Shown: positions 7,541 through 16,280 of the stretch, piece by piece
How the letters are laid out: the number at the start of each line of letters is the position of its first letter
Numbering within the stretch: the first letter of the stretch is position 1
Assembly (NCBI GenBank): GCA_013215055.1
Contig: JABSRQ010000030.1
Coordinates: forward strand, 19,859 to 55,557
Length of the DNA stretch: 35,699 nucleotides
Source of the DNA: Pseudomonadales bacterium
GTDB lineage: Bacteria > Pseudomonadota > Gammaproteobacteria > Pseudomonadales > DT-91
Direction: 5' to 3'
The notes under the pieces: model-generated
Seen by the model: only the letters and a program-made list of their open reading frames with translations
The model's database searches: none
Told to the model about the DNA's origin: nothing
Translations under genes and position numbers: made by a program

Positions 7541-9979
7541 ATGGGTGAAGCACGAAAATTAAATGCAATTGATACAATTGATCAGATTTTTACCGCAGCT
7601 AAAGAAAAAGGCATTATTCATTTAAGCACGGAGGATGAGTCGTTTAACGGCAGAGAAATAACCCTTAAAGGACAAAAAATAATTAACTTTGGCTCTTGCA
7701 GCTATCTCGGGCTTGAAATACACCCCAAGCTCAAACAAGGCGTCGTTGATGCCGTAGAACGTTTTGGTACACAATACTCTTCCTCCCGCGCTTATGTCTC
7801 CTGCGGTCAATACGACGAACTAGAAGAACATCTATCAACACTTTTTGGTGGTCATGCCATCGTTACCCCCACAACCACACTTGGCCATATTGCCAGCCTA
7901 CCGGTATTGATTGGCGACAATGATGCAGTATTGTTAGATCAACAGGTGCATGGCAGTGTGCAAACCGCGGCGCAGCTTCTAAAACCCAAGGGCGTTACCG
8001 TAGAGCTGGTTAAACACAGCGATATGAAAGCCTTAACCCGCAAGATAGAACGTTTAAGAAAAACCCATCGCCGTATTTGGTATATGGCCGATGGCGTATA
8101 TTCCATGTATGGCGATTATGCACCTTTACCTGAAATACAGGCCTTGCTGGAAAAGTATGAGGAATTGTATCTCTATATCGATGATGCCCACGGCATGAGT
8201 TGGTGTGGTGAAAACGGCAAAGGTTATGTATTAAGCCAGATGTCATTACACCGAAAAATGGTGTTAGCCACCTCGTTAAATAAAGCCTTTGCCTCTGCAG
8301 GTGGGGTATTGGTTTTCCCTAATAAAGAATGGGCCAGGCGTGTACGCACCTGTGGTGGCACAATGATTTTCTCGGGGCCAATTCAGCCGCCGATGTTAGG
8401 TGCTGCTATTGCTTCTGCCAAGTTACATTTAAGTGATGAAATCACCCCGCTGCAAGAAAAATTAAACCGTAATATTCAATTGCTCAACAAGGTTGTTAAA
8501 ACTAAAGGCCTGCCCTTATTGGCAGAAAATGATGCTCCCATTTTCTTTGTGGCCGCGGGCTTGCCACGTATTGCCTATAACATTATCAGCCGCATGAAAA
8601 AGGCTGGTTTTTTCTTAAATATAGCGGCCTATCCTGCCGTGCCTATGAAAAAAGGTGGTGTGCGTTTTACTGTGACAACCCATCATACCGAAGCGGATAT
8701 TCTAGCGATGGTAGATGCGTTGGCGTATCACTACCCACTAGCATTAGCAGAAGAGGGCAGTTCGGTGGATGAGGTCTACAAAGACTTTAAATTACAGCGT
8801 TCAGATTTAAGATTAATTAAAGGAGGCGATGGGCTAAGAAAACAGAGTGATTTTGAAATAAATTATTTTAATGATATTCAGGATGTTTCACCTCAAACGT
8901 GGAATCGTTTTTTTGCTGGTCTAGGTAATTATGATTGGGAAGGGCTTTTATATCTGCAAGATATCTTTAAAGATCATCCAGAAAAAGAAAATAATTGGAA
9001 GTTCCACTATCTGATCATCAAAGATCAGTCTGGGGAAACCGTATTGGCTACGTTTTTAACTGAGGCATGGATTAAAGATGATATGTTTTCTGATGCTTCT
9101 GTCTCAATGCAGGTAGAAAAGCGCCGGCAAGATGATGCCTATTATCTAACCTCCAAAACATTGATGATGGGCTCTCTGGCCACAGAAGGAGAACATTTAT
9201 ATTTAAATCGAGAGCATGCACAGTGGCAGCAAGCCGTATTATGCCTGACGCAAAAAATCCGAGAATTACAAGAAAACTGCCAGGCAAGCTCGATGTTATT
9301 ACGTGATTTTGAAGCCGGCGCAGATGAAGATCTGAAATCGCTATTTCTTGATGAAGGCTATATAGAAATGCCGATGTTAGATAATAATATCGTACGTAAT
9401 CTGGATTGGCAGGATACCGACGCATATATTAATAATATAAGCAAAAAAAGTCGAAGAAATTTAAGGCGTGAAGTCTTAAAGCTGGAAAATCAGTTTATTG
9501 TACAACACGATAAAAACGTTTCTGAAGCGCTTAAGCAACACTGTTATCAGCTTTATCTTAATGTGCAGGAAAAAGCCCTGGCGCTAAATACCTTTCGCCA
9601 GCCGGAAAAGTTAATCAATAATATGTTTGATCATCCCAATTGGGATTTCATTTTCTTGTATATCAAAGACCATTTGGAGCAGAATAAGCAGGCCATGCCT
9701 GTTGCTGTAGGCATGAGTTATAAGAGTGAAAAAACCTATAGCCCTATGCTTCTTGGTATGGATTATCAATATCTTGAATCACACAAAATCTATAAACAGA
9801 TGCTTTATAGAATTGTTATGCGTGCCAAGGAAGGTGGCTTTGATCATATGAAATTTGGTTTTGGTGCCTCACAGGTTAAAAAACAGGTGGGAGCCGAGGC
9901 TGTGCCTACCAATGCGTATATTCAGTTGATTGATCATTTTAACCAGGAGGAATTGGCGAATATGAGTGTAAAGAGTTGA
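7541..9979 (+). CDS. bifunctional alpha-oxoamine synthase (PLP) / FemAB-like GNAT acyltransferase, copy 2
   Basis: 812 residues, a close paralogue of the gene at 3424. The synthase half keeps every key residue seen in copy 1 (QQVHGSV, DDAHGMSW, TSLNKAFASAGG). By eye about 94 percent of residues match copy 1 in the synthase half and roughly 80 percent in the acyltransferase half. The least similar part is the linker and start of the acyltransferase region (about residues 420-470), where copy 2 also lacks one residue. The last 150 residues are again very similar. Both halves look intact, so both copies are probably functional with possibly different acyl or amino substrates. The leader GGAGTATATACA gives the ribosome site for ATG 7541. 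The TonB receptor starts 108 bases downstream in the same direction. Confidence 0.85.
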   Translation: MGEARKLNAIDTIDQIFTAAKEKGIIHLSTEDESFNGREITLKGQKIINFGSCSYLGLEIHPKLKQGVVDAVERFGTQYSSSRAYVSCGQYDELEEHLSTLFGGHAIVTPTTTLGHIASLPVLIGDNDAVLLDQQVHGSVQTAAQLLKPKGVTVELVKHSDMKALTRKIERLRKTHRRIWYMADGVYSMYGDYAPLPEIQALLEKYEELYLYIDDAHGMSWCGENGKGYVLSQMSLHRKMVLATSLNKAFASAGGVLVFPNKEWARRVRTCGGTMIFSGPIQPPMLGAAIASAKLHLSDEITPLQEKLNRNIQLLNKVVKTKGLPLLAENDAPIFFVAAGLPRIAYNIISRMKKAGFFLNIAAYPAVPMKKGGVRFTVTTHHTEADILAMVDALAYHYPLALAEEGSSVDEVYKDFKLQRSDLRLIKGGDGLRKQSDFEINYFNDIQDVSPQTWNRFFAGLGNYDWEGLLYLQDIFKDHPEKENNWKFHYLIIKDQSGETVLATFLTEAWIKDDMFSDASVSMQVEKRRQDDAYYLTSKTLMMGSLATEGEHLYLNREHAQWQQAVLCLTQKIRELQENCQASSMLLRDFEAGADEDLKSLFLDEGYIEMPMLDNNIVRNLDWQDTDAYINNISKKSRRNLRREVLKLENQFIVQHDKNVSEALKQHCYQLYLNVQEKALALNTFRQPEKLINNMFDHPNWDFIFLYIKDHLEQNKQAMPVAVGMSYKSEKTYSPMLLGMDYQYLESHKIYKQMLYRIVMRAKEGGFDHMKFGFGASQVKKQVGAEAVPTNAYIQLIDHFNQEELANMSVKS

Positions 9980-10087
9980 AACTAATTTCCTTTAAAAGCT
10001 TTACAGATAAAGTCAGCTGATTTTATACTGTGGATTCCAAGTTTTGGTCTGTCAGGGATGGGCCAAAACTGCTGTAGGGATTCAGAA

Positions 10088-12226
10088 ATGTTTAGAAAAA
10101 TAATAATAATGTCAGGGTTGACGGTATTATCGACGTTGTCGATAAGCCCTTTATCTGCATATGCACAATCGTTAGCTTATGAGAATGGCTATGATCTTGA
10201 TGATCTGGCTTTAAGTTATGGTGATATGTCGATGGCATCCATCGCCACCGGCAGTCCACAACCTATCAAAAAAGCACCCGCCTCGGTTACGGTGATAACC
10301 GCCGAGAAAATTCGCCAGTTAGGTGCTAATGATCTCGATGATGTGCTGGCTACTGTACCGGGTCTGCATGTCAGTAATAACTATCTGCAGATGGGCAAGT
10401 ATATATTCAGGGGCTTAGGTGTAGGGACTAACTCGGAGGCTCTGCTATTGATCAATGGCATACCTATTCGCAACCTGGTGAACGGCAATCACTACTTTTT
10501 CTGGGGCGGCATGCCCGTTAATACCATCGCGAAAATTGAAGTTATACGTGGTCCAGGTTCCGCACTTTATGGTGCAGATGCCTTTGCTGGTGTTATCAAT
10601 GTATGGACTAAACAGGCAAGGGATATCGACGGTGTAGAAGCGGGTGTCCGTGTGGCAAGCTTTAATACTCGGGAAAGCTGGCTTCAATATGGTGGCAAAG
10701 TGGCCGGCTTTGATCTGGCCGTATCTGCAGAGGTGTTGAGCACCGATGGCCATGAAGAAACCATCAGTGCAGATGCCCAGTCTGCATTTGATGATATATT
10801 CGGTACTACGTCTTCAGCAGCCCCTGGGCCTGCCCTGTATCAAATAGATAGTGTGGAGTTAAGAATAGATGCCAAACGAGGCAACTGGCAACTTCGAGCC
10901 GGTGCACAATTGCGTGATAATATGGGAGCTGGTGTAGGCGGTGCAGAGGCCATAGATACACAGGGCGAGGTCAATAATCATCGATATAACACCGATATAA
11001 CCTATAGGAATCATACTCTGGCCGATGGCTTACGCCTGGAAATACAGGCCTCCTATTTTCTTGCCAAGCAGAGCATTTCTTCAAATACTTTGTTTGCGCC
11101 AGCCGATGCATTTGGCGGCGACGAATTTCCTGAAGGAGTGATAGGTTCGCCGCTGTGGACACAGCATAATCTTCGCAGCAATCTGGCTTTACATTATTCG
11201 AATATCGAGAATCATGAAATTCTAATGGGAGGCGGCTATGAAGATGCGCAGATGGATTCCACCGAAGAGCGACGCAACTTTGAATATATAGAGAATAATC
11301 CCATACCACAGCCTCTGGGAGAACTCATGTCCTTTACAGGAGATGAGGCTTTTATTCCTGAGAAACAACGTACCAATCATTATTTCCTGTTACAGGATGA
11401 ATGGCGTTTTGCGACTGACTGGCAGCTGATAGCGGGTATTCGCTATGATGATTATTCCGATTTTGGCTCTACGACTAATCCACGTTTTGCTTTGGTTTGG
11501 GATACCAGCTTTAACTTAACCTCCAAGTTGCTATACGGCAGTGCTTTTAGAGCACCTTCGTTCAACGAGCTTTATGGCAAATACCCTTCTTATGGTGACG
11601 AATCTATTAAGCCTCAGACTATAGATACGATTGAACTTGTTTTTAATTATCAGGCAACTACCGATCTGCAGTTGGATTTTAATTTTTTCTTTAATGAGAT
11701 AGATAAATTAATTGTTTATGAAAGTGATGGTTCGGCACAACAGGCAACAAACTCGGGTGAGATTCACAGTGCCGGTACTGAAATTGCGTTTCATTATACC
11801 GGCTTTAAAAAACTGCAATTAGAAGGTAATTATGCATTCCAAAAATCAAGGGATCAGATGACCGATCATGATGTTGGTTTTGCACCGAATCATGAAATAT
11901 TTCTGCTGGCCGACTGGCAGGTTTATCACAATATTAATCTGGTAAATAAGTTGCAGTGGGTAGGCAAGCGCCCACGCCCGGCTAATGATCAACGAGATAC
12001 CATGGATGGCTATAGCCAGTGGGATATTCTTTTGCATAGCCGCTTCTACAATAATAAAGTCGATACTTCGGTGGGGGTTTATAATGTGACGGATGCTGAT
12101 GTACGGGACCCAAGCCTAACTTCAGGCATACCCGATCAAGATACAGGGCTCTTCCCGGGTAATATCCCCGATGATATACCCAAAGCCGGGCGGCATTTTT
12201 CAGCCCAAATAAGTTATCGCTTTTAG
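10088..12226 (+). CDS. TonB-dependent outer-membrane receptor
   Basis: 712 residues from the ATG at 10088, which has AGGGA about eight bases upstream; the in-frame ATG at 10058 has no ribosome site. A signal peptide ends at AYA-QS. The plug domain runs from about KKAPASVTVITAEKIR through LDDVLATVPGLHVS and VIRGPGSALYGADAFAGVINV, which is the classic plug signature. The remainder is a 22-strand barrel pattern ending in a terminal Phe (SAQISYRF), the outer-membrane insertion signal. The ligand cannot be named. It begins a compact run with the next two genes (8-base and 2-base gaps), so it is probably co-transcribed with a periplasmic binding protein and a sensor kinase. That arrangement suggests uptake or sensing of one ligand. 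Confidence 0.92.
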   Translation: MFRKIIIMSGLTVLSTLSISPLSAYAQSLAYENGYDLDDLALSYGDMSMASIATGSPQPIKKAPASVTVITAEKIRQLGANDLDDVLATVPGLHVSNNYLQMGKYIFRGLGVGTNSEALLLINGIPIRNLVNGNHYFFWGGMPVNTIAKIEVIRGPGSALYGADAFAGVINVWTKQARDIDGVEAGVRVASFNTRESWLQYGGKVAGFDLAVSAEVLSTDGHEETISADAQSAFDDIFGTTSSAAPGPALYQIDSVELRIDAKRGNWQLRAGAQLRDNMGAGVGGAEAIDTQGEVNNHRYNTDITYRNHTLADGLRLEIQASYFLAKQSISSNTLFAPADAFGGDEFPEGVIGSPLWTQHNLRSNLALHYSNIENHEILMGGGYEDAQMDSTEERRNFEYIENNPIPQPLGELMSFTGDEAFIPEKQRTNHYFLLQDEWRFATDWQLIAGIRYDDYSDFGSTTNPRFALVWDTSFNLTSKLLYGSAFRAPSFNELYGKYPSYGDESIKPQTIDTIELVFNYQATTDLQLDFNFFFNEIDKLIVYESDGSAQQATNSGEIHSAGTEIAFHYTGFKKLQLEGNYAFQKSRDQMTDHDVGFAPNHEIFLLADWQVYHNINLVNKLQWVGKRPRPANDQRDTMDGYSQWDILLHSRFYNNKVDTSVGVYNVTDADVRDPSLTSGIPDQDTGLFPGNIPDDIPKAGRHFSAQISYRF

Positions 12227-12234
12227 CGCCTAAG

Positions 12235-13290
12235 ATGATATTTAAGGGAGAACAGCAGCAAGGATTTGCTCGCATCGTCTACCAAGCCTCTATGTTCATA
12301 GGGGGGGGGCGCTCTATGACCGTGTGTTTGCTGCTTTTATTGGGCATGCTTGCAAATATGCCTAGTCGCGCCAGTGAGACACTGGTATTAGCGCCGCAGT
12401 TAAAACAGGGTTTTTACCAAACAATATTCAATGAAATGATTCAGGGTATTCGTGATGCTGCAACAGGCAGTGTTAATACCGTGATGATCTCCAGGGCTAG
12501 CCCACGTCTTCATGCCGAGCCCTGGTTGGAGCAATATCAGCCGGATTATATTATTAGCCTGGGTTCTCTTGCAGGACAAACCTATAAGGGCATTGATGTT
12601 GCCACGCCTTGGGTGTTAGGTGCAGTGCATAAAGCCCCTAAACCTCCTCAACGCTCTGATTCTGCAGACCATGGGGTAGTGAATAACGCTAGCAATAAAT
12701 TCTCGCCCAATCTAACCGTTAGCCTGATTCCAGCACCGGATAAGTTGTTTGATCAGTTACATGCATTAGCCCCCAAAATAAATCGTATTCATGTGGTGTA
12801 TCAACAGGCGGATGACGCTTTAATAACTTATGCGCGTATGGCGGCCAAACAATTAGATATTACTCTGCATGTTTATCAAGCAGAAGATTTAAAACACAGC
12901 GCCGAGTTGCATCAAGACATTCTCAAAAATGCCAAGCCCGAACACGATGCGCTGTGGTTATTACAGAATCCGGCTATTGTGGATAATCGGCTGATTTTAC
13001 CTAGAGTGCTTAAAGTAGCGTGGCAGCGCAAACTCACGATTATTTCGAATAAATTATCCCATGTGAAACACGGGGTATTGCTAAGCCTTTATCCTGATAA
13101 TTATCAATTAGGCCAATACCTGTGGCAAAGGGCGGCGGGCTTAAAAGCGGATAATATTCAAACTGGCAGTCAGTTGGAATGGTTAAAACAAACACGCCTG
13201 GCGGTGAATACCCGTACGGCACGTCATTTGGGTTTGCGTTTTTCTGCTGAGCAAAACCGTCAAATCGACCTGAAGTTCCCTAGGCACTGA
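12235..13290 (+). CDS. periplasmic ABC transporter substrate-binding-like protein (ABC_sub_bind family)
   Basis: Up to 351 residues. A signal peptide core TVCLLLLLGMLANM ends near SRA-SE; the mature protein has the ABC_sub_bind-type pattern (TLVLAPQLKQGFYQTIFNEM, YIISLGSLAGQ, TPWVLGAVHKA, SLIPAPDKLFDQL, RIHVVYQQADD, LHVYQAEDL). No permease or ATPase lies nearby, so it more likely feeds a sensor than a transporter. The start is uncertain: ATG 12235, 12292 and 12316 are all in frame and none has a good Shine-Dalgarno. A run of nine G at 12301-12309 lies between them. It is either coding (three Gly codons) or serves as a G-rich ribosome site for 12316. The gap to the receptor gene is 8 bases and to the kinase gene 2 bases. 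Confidence 0.75.
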   Translation: MIFKGEQQQGFARIVYQASMFIGGGRSMTVCLLLLLGMLANMPSRASETLVLAPQLKQGFYQTIFNEMIQGIRDAATGSVNTVMISRASPRLHAEPWLEQYQPDYIISLGSLAGQTYKGIDVATPWVLGAVHKAPKPPQRSDSADHGVVNNASNKFSPNLTVSLIPAPDKLFDQLHALAPKINRIHVVYQQADDALITYARMAAKQLDITLHVYQAEDLKHSAELHQDILKNAKPEHDALWLLQNPAIVDNRLILPRVLKVAWQRKLTIISNKLSHVKHGVLLSLYPDNYQLGQYLWQRAAGLKADNIQTGSQLEWLKQTRLAVNTRTARHLGLRFSAEQNRQIDLKFPRH

Positions 13291-13292
13291 TC

Positions 13293-15734
13293 ATGACTCA
13301 TTTATTTAAAAAGCTATTTAAAAAACTGAATGATCATGTGAAACGAAAGGGATTTCAGCAGCAGCTGTCATTCACTTTTATTGTCTCCTTCCTCGGCTTT
13401 AGTATTTTTATTACCCTGTGTTCGGCTTTATTTGTGCAGCAGTTAGTGGGGGATAACTTCAAGAAACAAGGCCTGGCTATCACCGAACTATTTGCCAATC
13501 AATCCAGTTTGGCATTGGCCTATGCCAGTAAAGAGAATGCGGTAGAAGTGTCGGCACGGGCTTTGGAATTACCCAGTGTGATGCAGGTGAAAATTTTTGA
13601 TACACATCAGAAACTGTTTTATCAACAAACGGATAGTGAAAATCGCACAGTGGTGAAGGAGCAGGAAACACAGGCTGTAGCCATTGTATTTGAAGGTGAT
13701 TCGGTGAGACTGCACAGCGAAACCTTTGACTACTGGATGTTTACGGCGCCGGTAAGTATTGGAGATGATGCACATGAAGATTCACCCTATAGTGACGATG
13801 TGAGTGAAAAGCTCTATTTAGGTTATGTCAGGGTGATTATTAGTAAAGCCGCACTGCATACCATGGTTAAAAAGATGATTATTGGTATCGCGAGTGTGGC
13901 GGTCGTGATTTTAACGTTGATGTTGTTATTACAGCGAAAATTAATTGTTCAGTTAACTAAACCCTTATACAAACTGATTGATGCGATGGATGATAGAAGC
14001 CATAACGCACACAGGGAAAGCCTGCATACCTACGGTGCGCCAGAGTGGCAGCAAATTTATAAGGCTTTTAATCGCATGATGATTGCGATTCAGGATCAAG
14101 AGCATGAAATCAAAAAAGCCCGTGATGAGGCGTTAGAAACTGCACGTTTAAAATCGGAATTTGCGGCTAATATCAGCCATGAATTACGTACACCCATGAA
14201 CGGTATTCTGGGCATGATGGAGTTATTATCTTGCATGGAGCTGGATAAGGGTGCAAAAGATTATGTTGAATTAGCCAAAAACTCCGGTGAACAGTTACAT
14301 CACCTGGTGAATGATATTTTGGATTTTTCCAAGTTAGATGCTGGGCATATGCAGCTTAATGAAAGCAATTTTGACTTGTTGTTATTAATTGAAGATTTAA
14401 TGGCGGTGCATGCACATTCCTTACAGGCGAAAGACCTGCATCTAAGCAGTGTTTTTCCTGCCGATTTACCCACGACAGTTATCGGGGATCAAACCCGTTT
14501 ACGCCAGCTATTAAATAACCTGATTGGCAATGCGGTAAAATTTACCGAGAGTGGCCATGTTTGTGTAGAGGTTCAAGTGGTGAACGCTGAGCATGAAAAG
14601 GCTAACAGCGCTTTGCATTTACGTTTGATTATCAGCGATACCGGCATTGGTATTCCCGCACAATATCATGAGAGTATCTTTGCGCCTTATTCCCAGCAAG
14701 ACGGTTCAACCAATAGAAAGTTTGGCGGCACAGGTTTGGGGCTTGCCATTTGTAAGGGCATTGTTAAATTGATGTCTGGCAGTATTGTGGTTGAAAGCCA
14801 AGCAGGGCAAGGCAGCCAGTTTATTCTGGATCTGCCATTTTCATCCGTGCTTATAGAATCAGAAGCCGAACCTATGTTAGCCCCCGCAGAAGCCGAGGCG
14901 CTGTACGGTGTTATTTTCTCCCGCAAATCCTGCATTCAAAAATCACTGGCCTGTCGTCTAACACGTTTAAATATAGCGCATATTATCAGTGAAGATTTAG
15001 AACAGCTGCCGTCGTTATTGGCTGCAAAATCACGCCAGCACATCGTGTTATTAGTGGATGTCCAAGGTATTGATAGGGCCGCGTTAGATGCCTCTTTATC
15101 TGTGATTAAAACGCTGCAAAAGTTAACCGTGGTTGAATTACACAGCGCAGGAAATAAACTGATAAAAGATCAAACCGTTGAGATGTTAGCGTCGGTTGAT
15201 CAGGTATTGAAAGTGCCGGTGCGTAGTGACCGCTTAAAGGAATTGATGCAGCAAGAACTGCCACAGATTAATCACGGCGCTACAGACAAGCCCCTTAAAC
15301 TTGTATGTGCGGTAACCGATATTGTGCCAATAAAAATCCGTGATGCACGTATATTAGTTGTGGAAGATAATATCGTTAACCAAAAAGTCGCGCTGGGTAT
15401 GTTAAAAAAACTCGGTATTGCGGCAGATATCGCCAACGATGGTTCTGAGGCGATACAGGCCATTGGTAATCAAAACTATGATTTGATTTTTATGGATTGT
15501 CAGATGCCGGTTATCGATGGTTATCAGGCAACAAAAATCATTCGGGATATGTCGGGCTTTGGAAAAATCCCGATTGTTGCATTAACCGCTAATACCTCGG
15601 TGGAAGACATTAGCCGTTGTAAAGACAGTGGTATGAATGATTATATTTCCAAGCCCATACGCTTAAAATTATTAGAAGGGGTCTTGATGCGCTGGATTCC
15701 AGATTATGTCGAGGAAGAGGCCAACTTAAATTAA
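13293..15734 (+). CDS. membrane hybrid sensor histidine kinase with CHASE8-like sensor
   Basis: 813 residues. One membrane segment at about 27-50, a periplasmic domain of about 140 residues resembling CHASE8 (SLALAYASKENAVEV, LPSVMQVKIFD), a second membrane segment near 194-214, then a HAMP-like linker. HisKA carries H296 in ANISHELRTPMNG. HATPase_c has LIGNAVKFTESGHV, SDTGIGIP and GGTGLGLAICKGIV. A degenerate receiver-like stretch follows (about 530-665), and then a full receiver with ILVVEDNIVN and D735 in IFMDCQMPVIDGYQA. No HPt domain and no separate response regulator are encoded nearby, so the phosphate must pass to a partner elsewhere. The start overlaps the end of the binding-protein gene closely (2-base gap), pointing to translational coupling and joint sensing. 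Confidence 0.92.
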   Translation: MTHLFKKLFKKLNDHVKRKGFQQQLSFTFIVSFLGFSIFITLCSALFVQQLVGDNFKKQGLAITELFANQSSLALAYASKENAVEVSARALELPSVMQVKIFDTHQKLFYQQTDSENRTVVKEQETQAVAIVFEGDSVRLHSETFDYWMFTAPVSIGDDAHEDSPYSDDVSEKLYLGYVRVIISKAALHTMVKKMIIGIASVAVVILTLMLLLQRKLIVQLTKPLYKLIDAMDDRSHNAHRESLHTYGAPEWQQIYKAFNRMMIAIQDQEHEIKKARDEALETARLKSEFAANISHELRTPMNGILGMMELLSCMELDKGAKDYVELAKNSGEQLHHLVNDILDFSKLDAGHMQLNESNFDLLLLIEDLMAVHAHSLQAKDLHLSSVFPADLPTTVIGDQTRLRQLLNNLIGNAVKFTESGHVCVEVQVVNAEHEKANSALHLRLIISDTGIGIPAQYHESIFAPYSQQDGSTNRKFGGTGLGLAICKGIVKLMSGSIVVESQAGQGSQFILDLPFSSVLIESEAEPMLAPAEAEALYGVIFSRKSCIQKSLACRLTRLNIAHIISEDLEQLPSLLAAKSRQHIVLLVDVQGIDRAALDASLSVIKTLQKLTVVELHSAGNKLIKDQTVEMLASVDQVLKVPVRSDRLKELMQQELPQINHGATDKPLKLVCAVTDIVPIKIRDARILVVEDNIVNQKVALGMLKKLGIAADIANDGSEAIQAIGNQNYDLIFMDCQMPVIDGYQATKIIRDMSGFGKIPIVALTANTSVEDISRCKDSGMNDYISKPIRLKLLEGVLMRWIPDYVEEEANLN

Positions 15735-15758
15735 CCGGCTGTGTTTATAGCTGGTTAA
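15731..15758. terminator. bidirectional terminator between kinase gene and yacL
   Basis: TTAACCGGC (15731-15739) pairs with GCTGGTTAA (15750-15758) with one G-T wobble and a ten-base loop. It overlaps the stop codon of the kinase gene and lies just past the stop of the convergent yacL gene. AT-rich bases flank both sides but the T run is weak. Confidence 0.55.
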
Positions 15759-16119
15759 TATAATGCTTCCACGAGTGCAGAGCCTGTTTGAAATCTTGCA
15801 TGCCACAGCCTGTTTGTGATTCCTGATCATAAAACTCCGTACCTTCGGGCGGTTCTTCATCCGGATCAAAAACCTCTTCTAAAGCCCCTGCGATAATCTC
15901 TACTTCTTCTCTATCCAGCTTTAACGTGAAATTAACGCCATAACATTCTTTTTGGTTGAGTTTAAAATCTTCCAGCTGCTGCAGTGTCTGTAACAGAGCA
16001 TCAATTTTCTGCAGATTATTGCCTAATTCTTCATTAAACCAATGGCCTATAGCCTCATGGCCCATGCTGAACTCGGCGTAAGGTTGGCCATACATATCAA
16101 GTTTGAACTGGTAATCCAC
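15745..16119 (-). CDS. yacL: YacL / UPF0231 family protein
   Basis: 124 residues. Strong likeness to Escherichia coli YacL throughout: MDYQF at the start, SMGHEAIGHWFNEEL, LDREEVEIIAG, and FYDQES.TGCGMQDF near the end. The length matches the family (about 120). The protein is acidic and soluble with no signal peptide. Function is unknown in this family. The gene converges on the kinase gene, overlapping the terminator hairpin, and faces away from rnhA across a 160-base divergent promoter region in which I see no clear sigma-70 boxes. Confidence 0.88.
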   Translation of the reverse strand: MDYQFKLDMYGQPYAEFSMGHEAIGHWFNEELGNNLQKIDALLQTLQQLEDFKLNQKECYGVNFTLKLDREEVEIIAGALEEVFDPDEEPPEGTEFYDQESQTGCGMQDFKQALHSWKHYINQL

Positions 16120-16280
16120 TGGTGTTTCCGCTGTTTGAGTATTCGAAAAAACCGGCAGTTTACAGCAATAGTGGCCTTAATGACGCATTTTATTGTTTAT
16201 GCATAAGGCGCATCAGCACATAAGGTAAATTTCAGTTAAACTAGCCGACTCAAAATCGATTATCGTGACAAGAGAAAAGC

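Noticed and set aside
7335..7577. Minus-strand 80-codon reading before the second synthase gene
   Set aside because: No ribosome site or recognisable family; it overlaps the conserved leader and start of the plus-strand gene, so it is a shadow.
3424..9979. Calling the twin genes cqsA (autoinducer synthase)
   Set aside because: CqsA is a single-domain enzyme of about 400 residues. These carry an additional acyltransferase half, so the symbol would claim a product that the sequence does not show.
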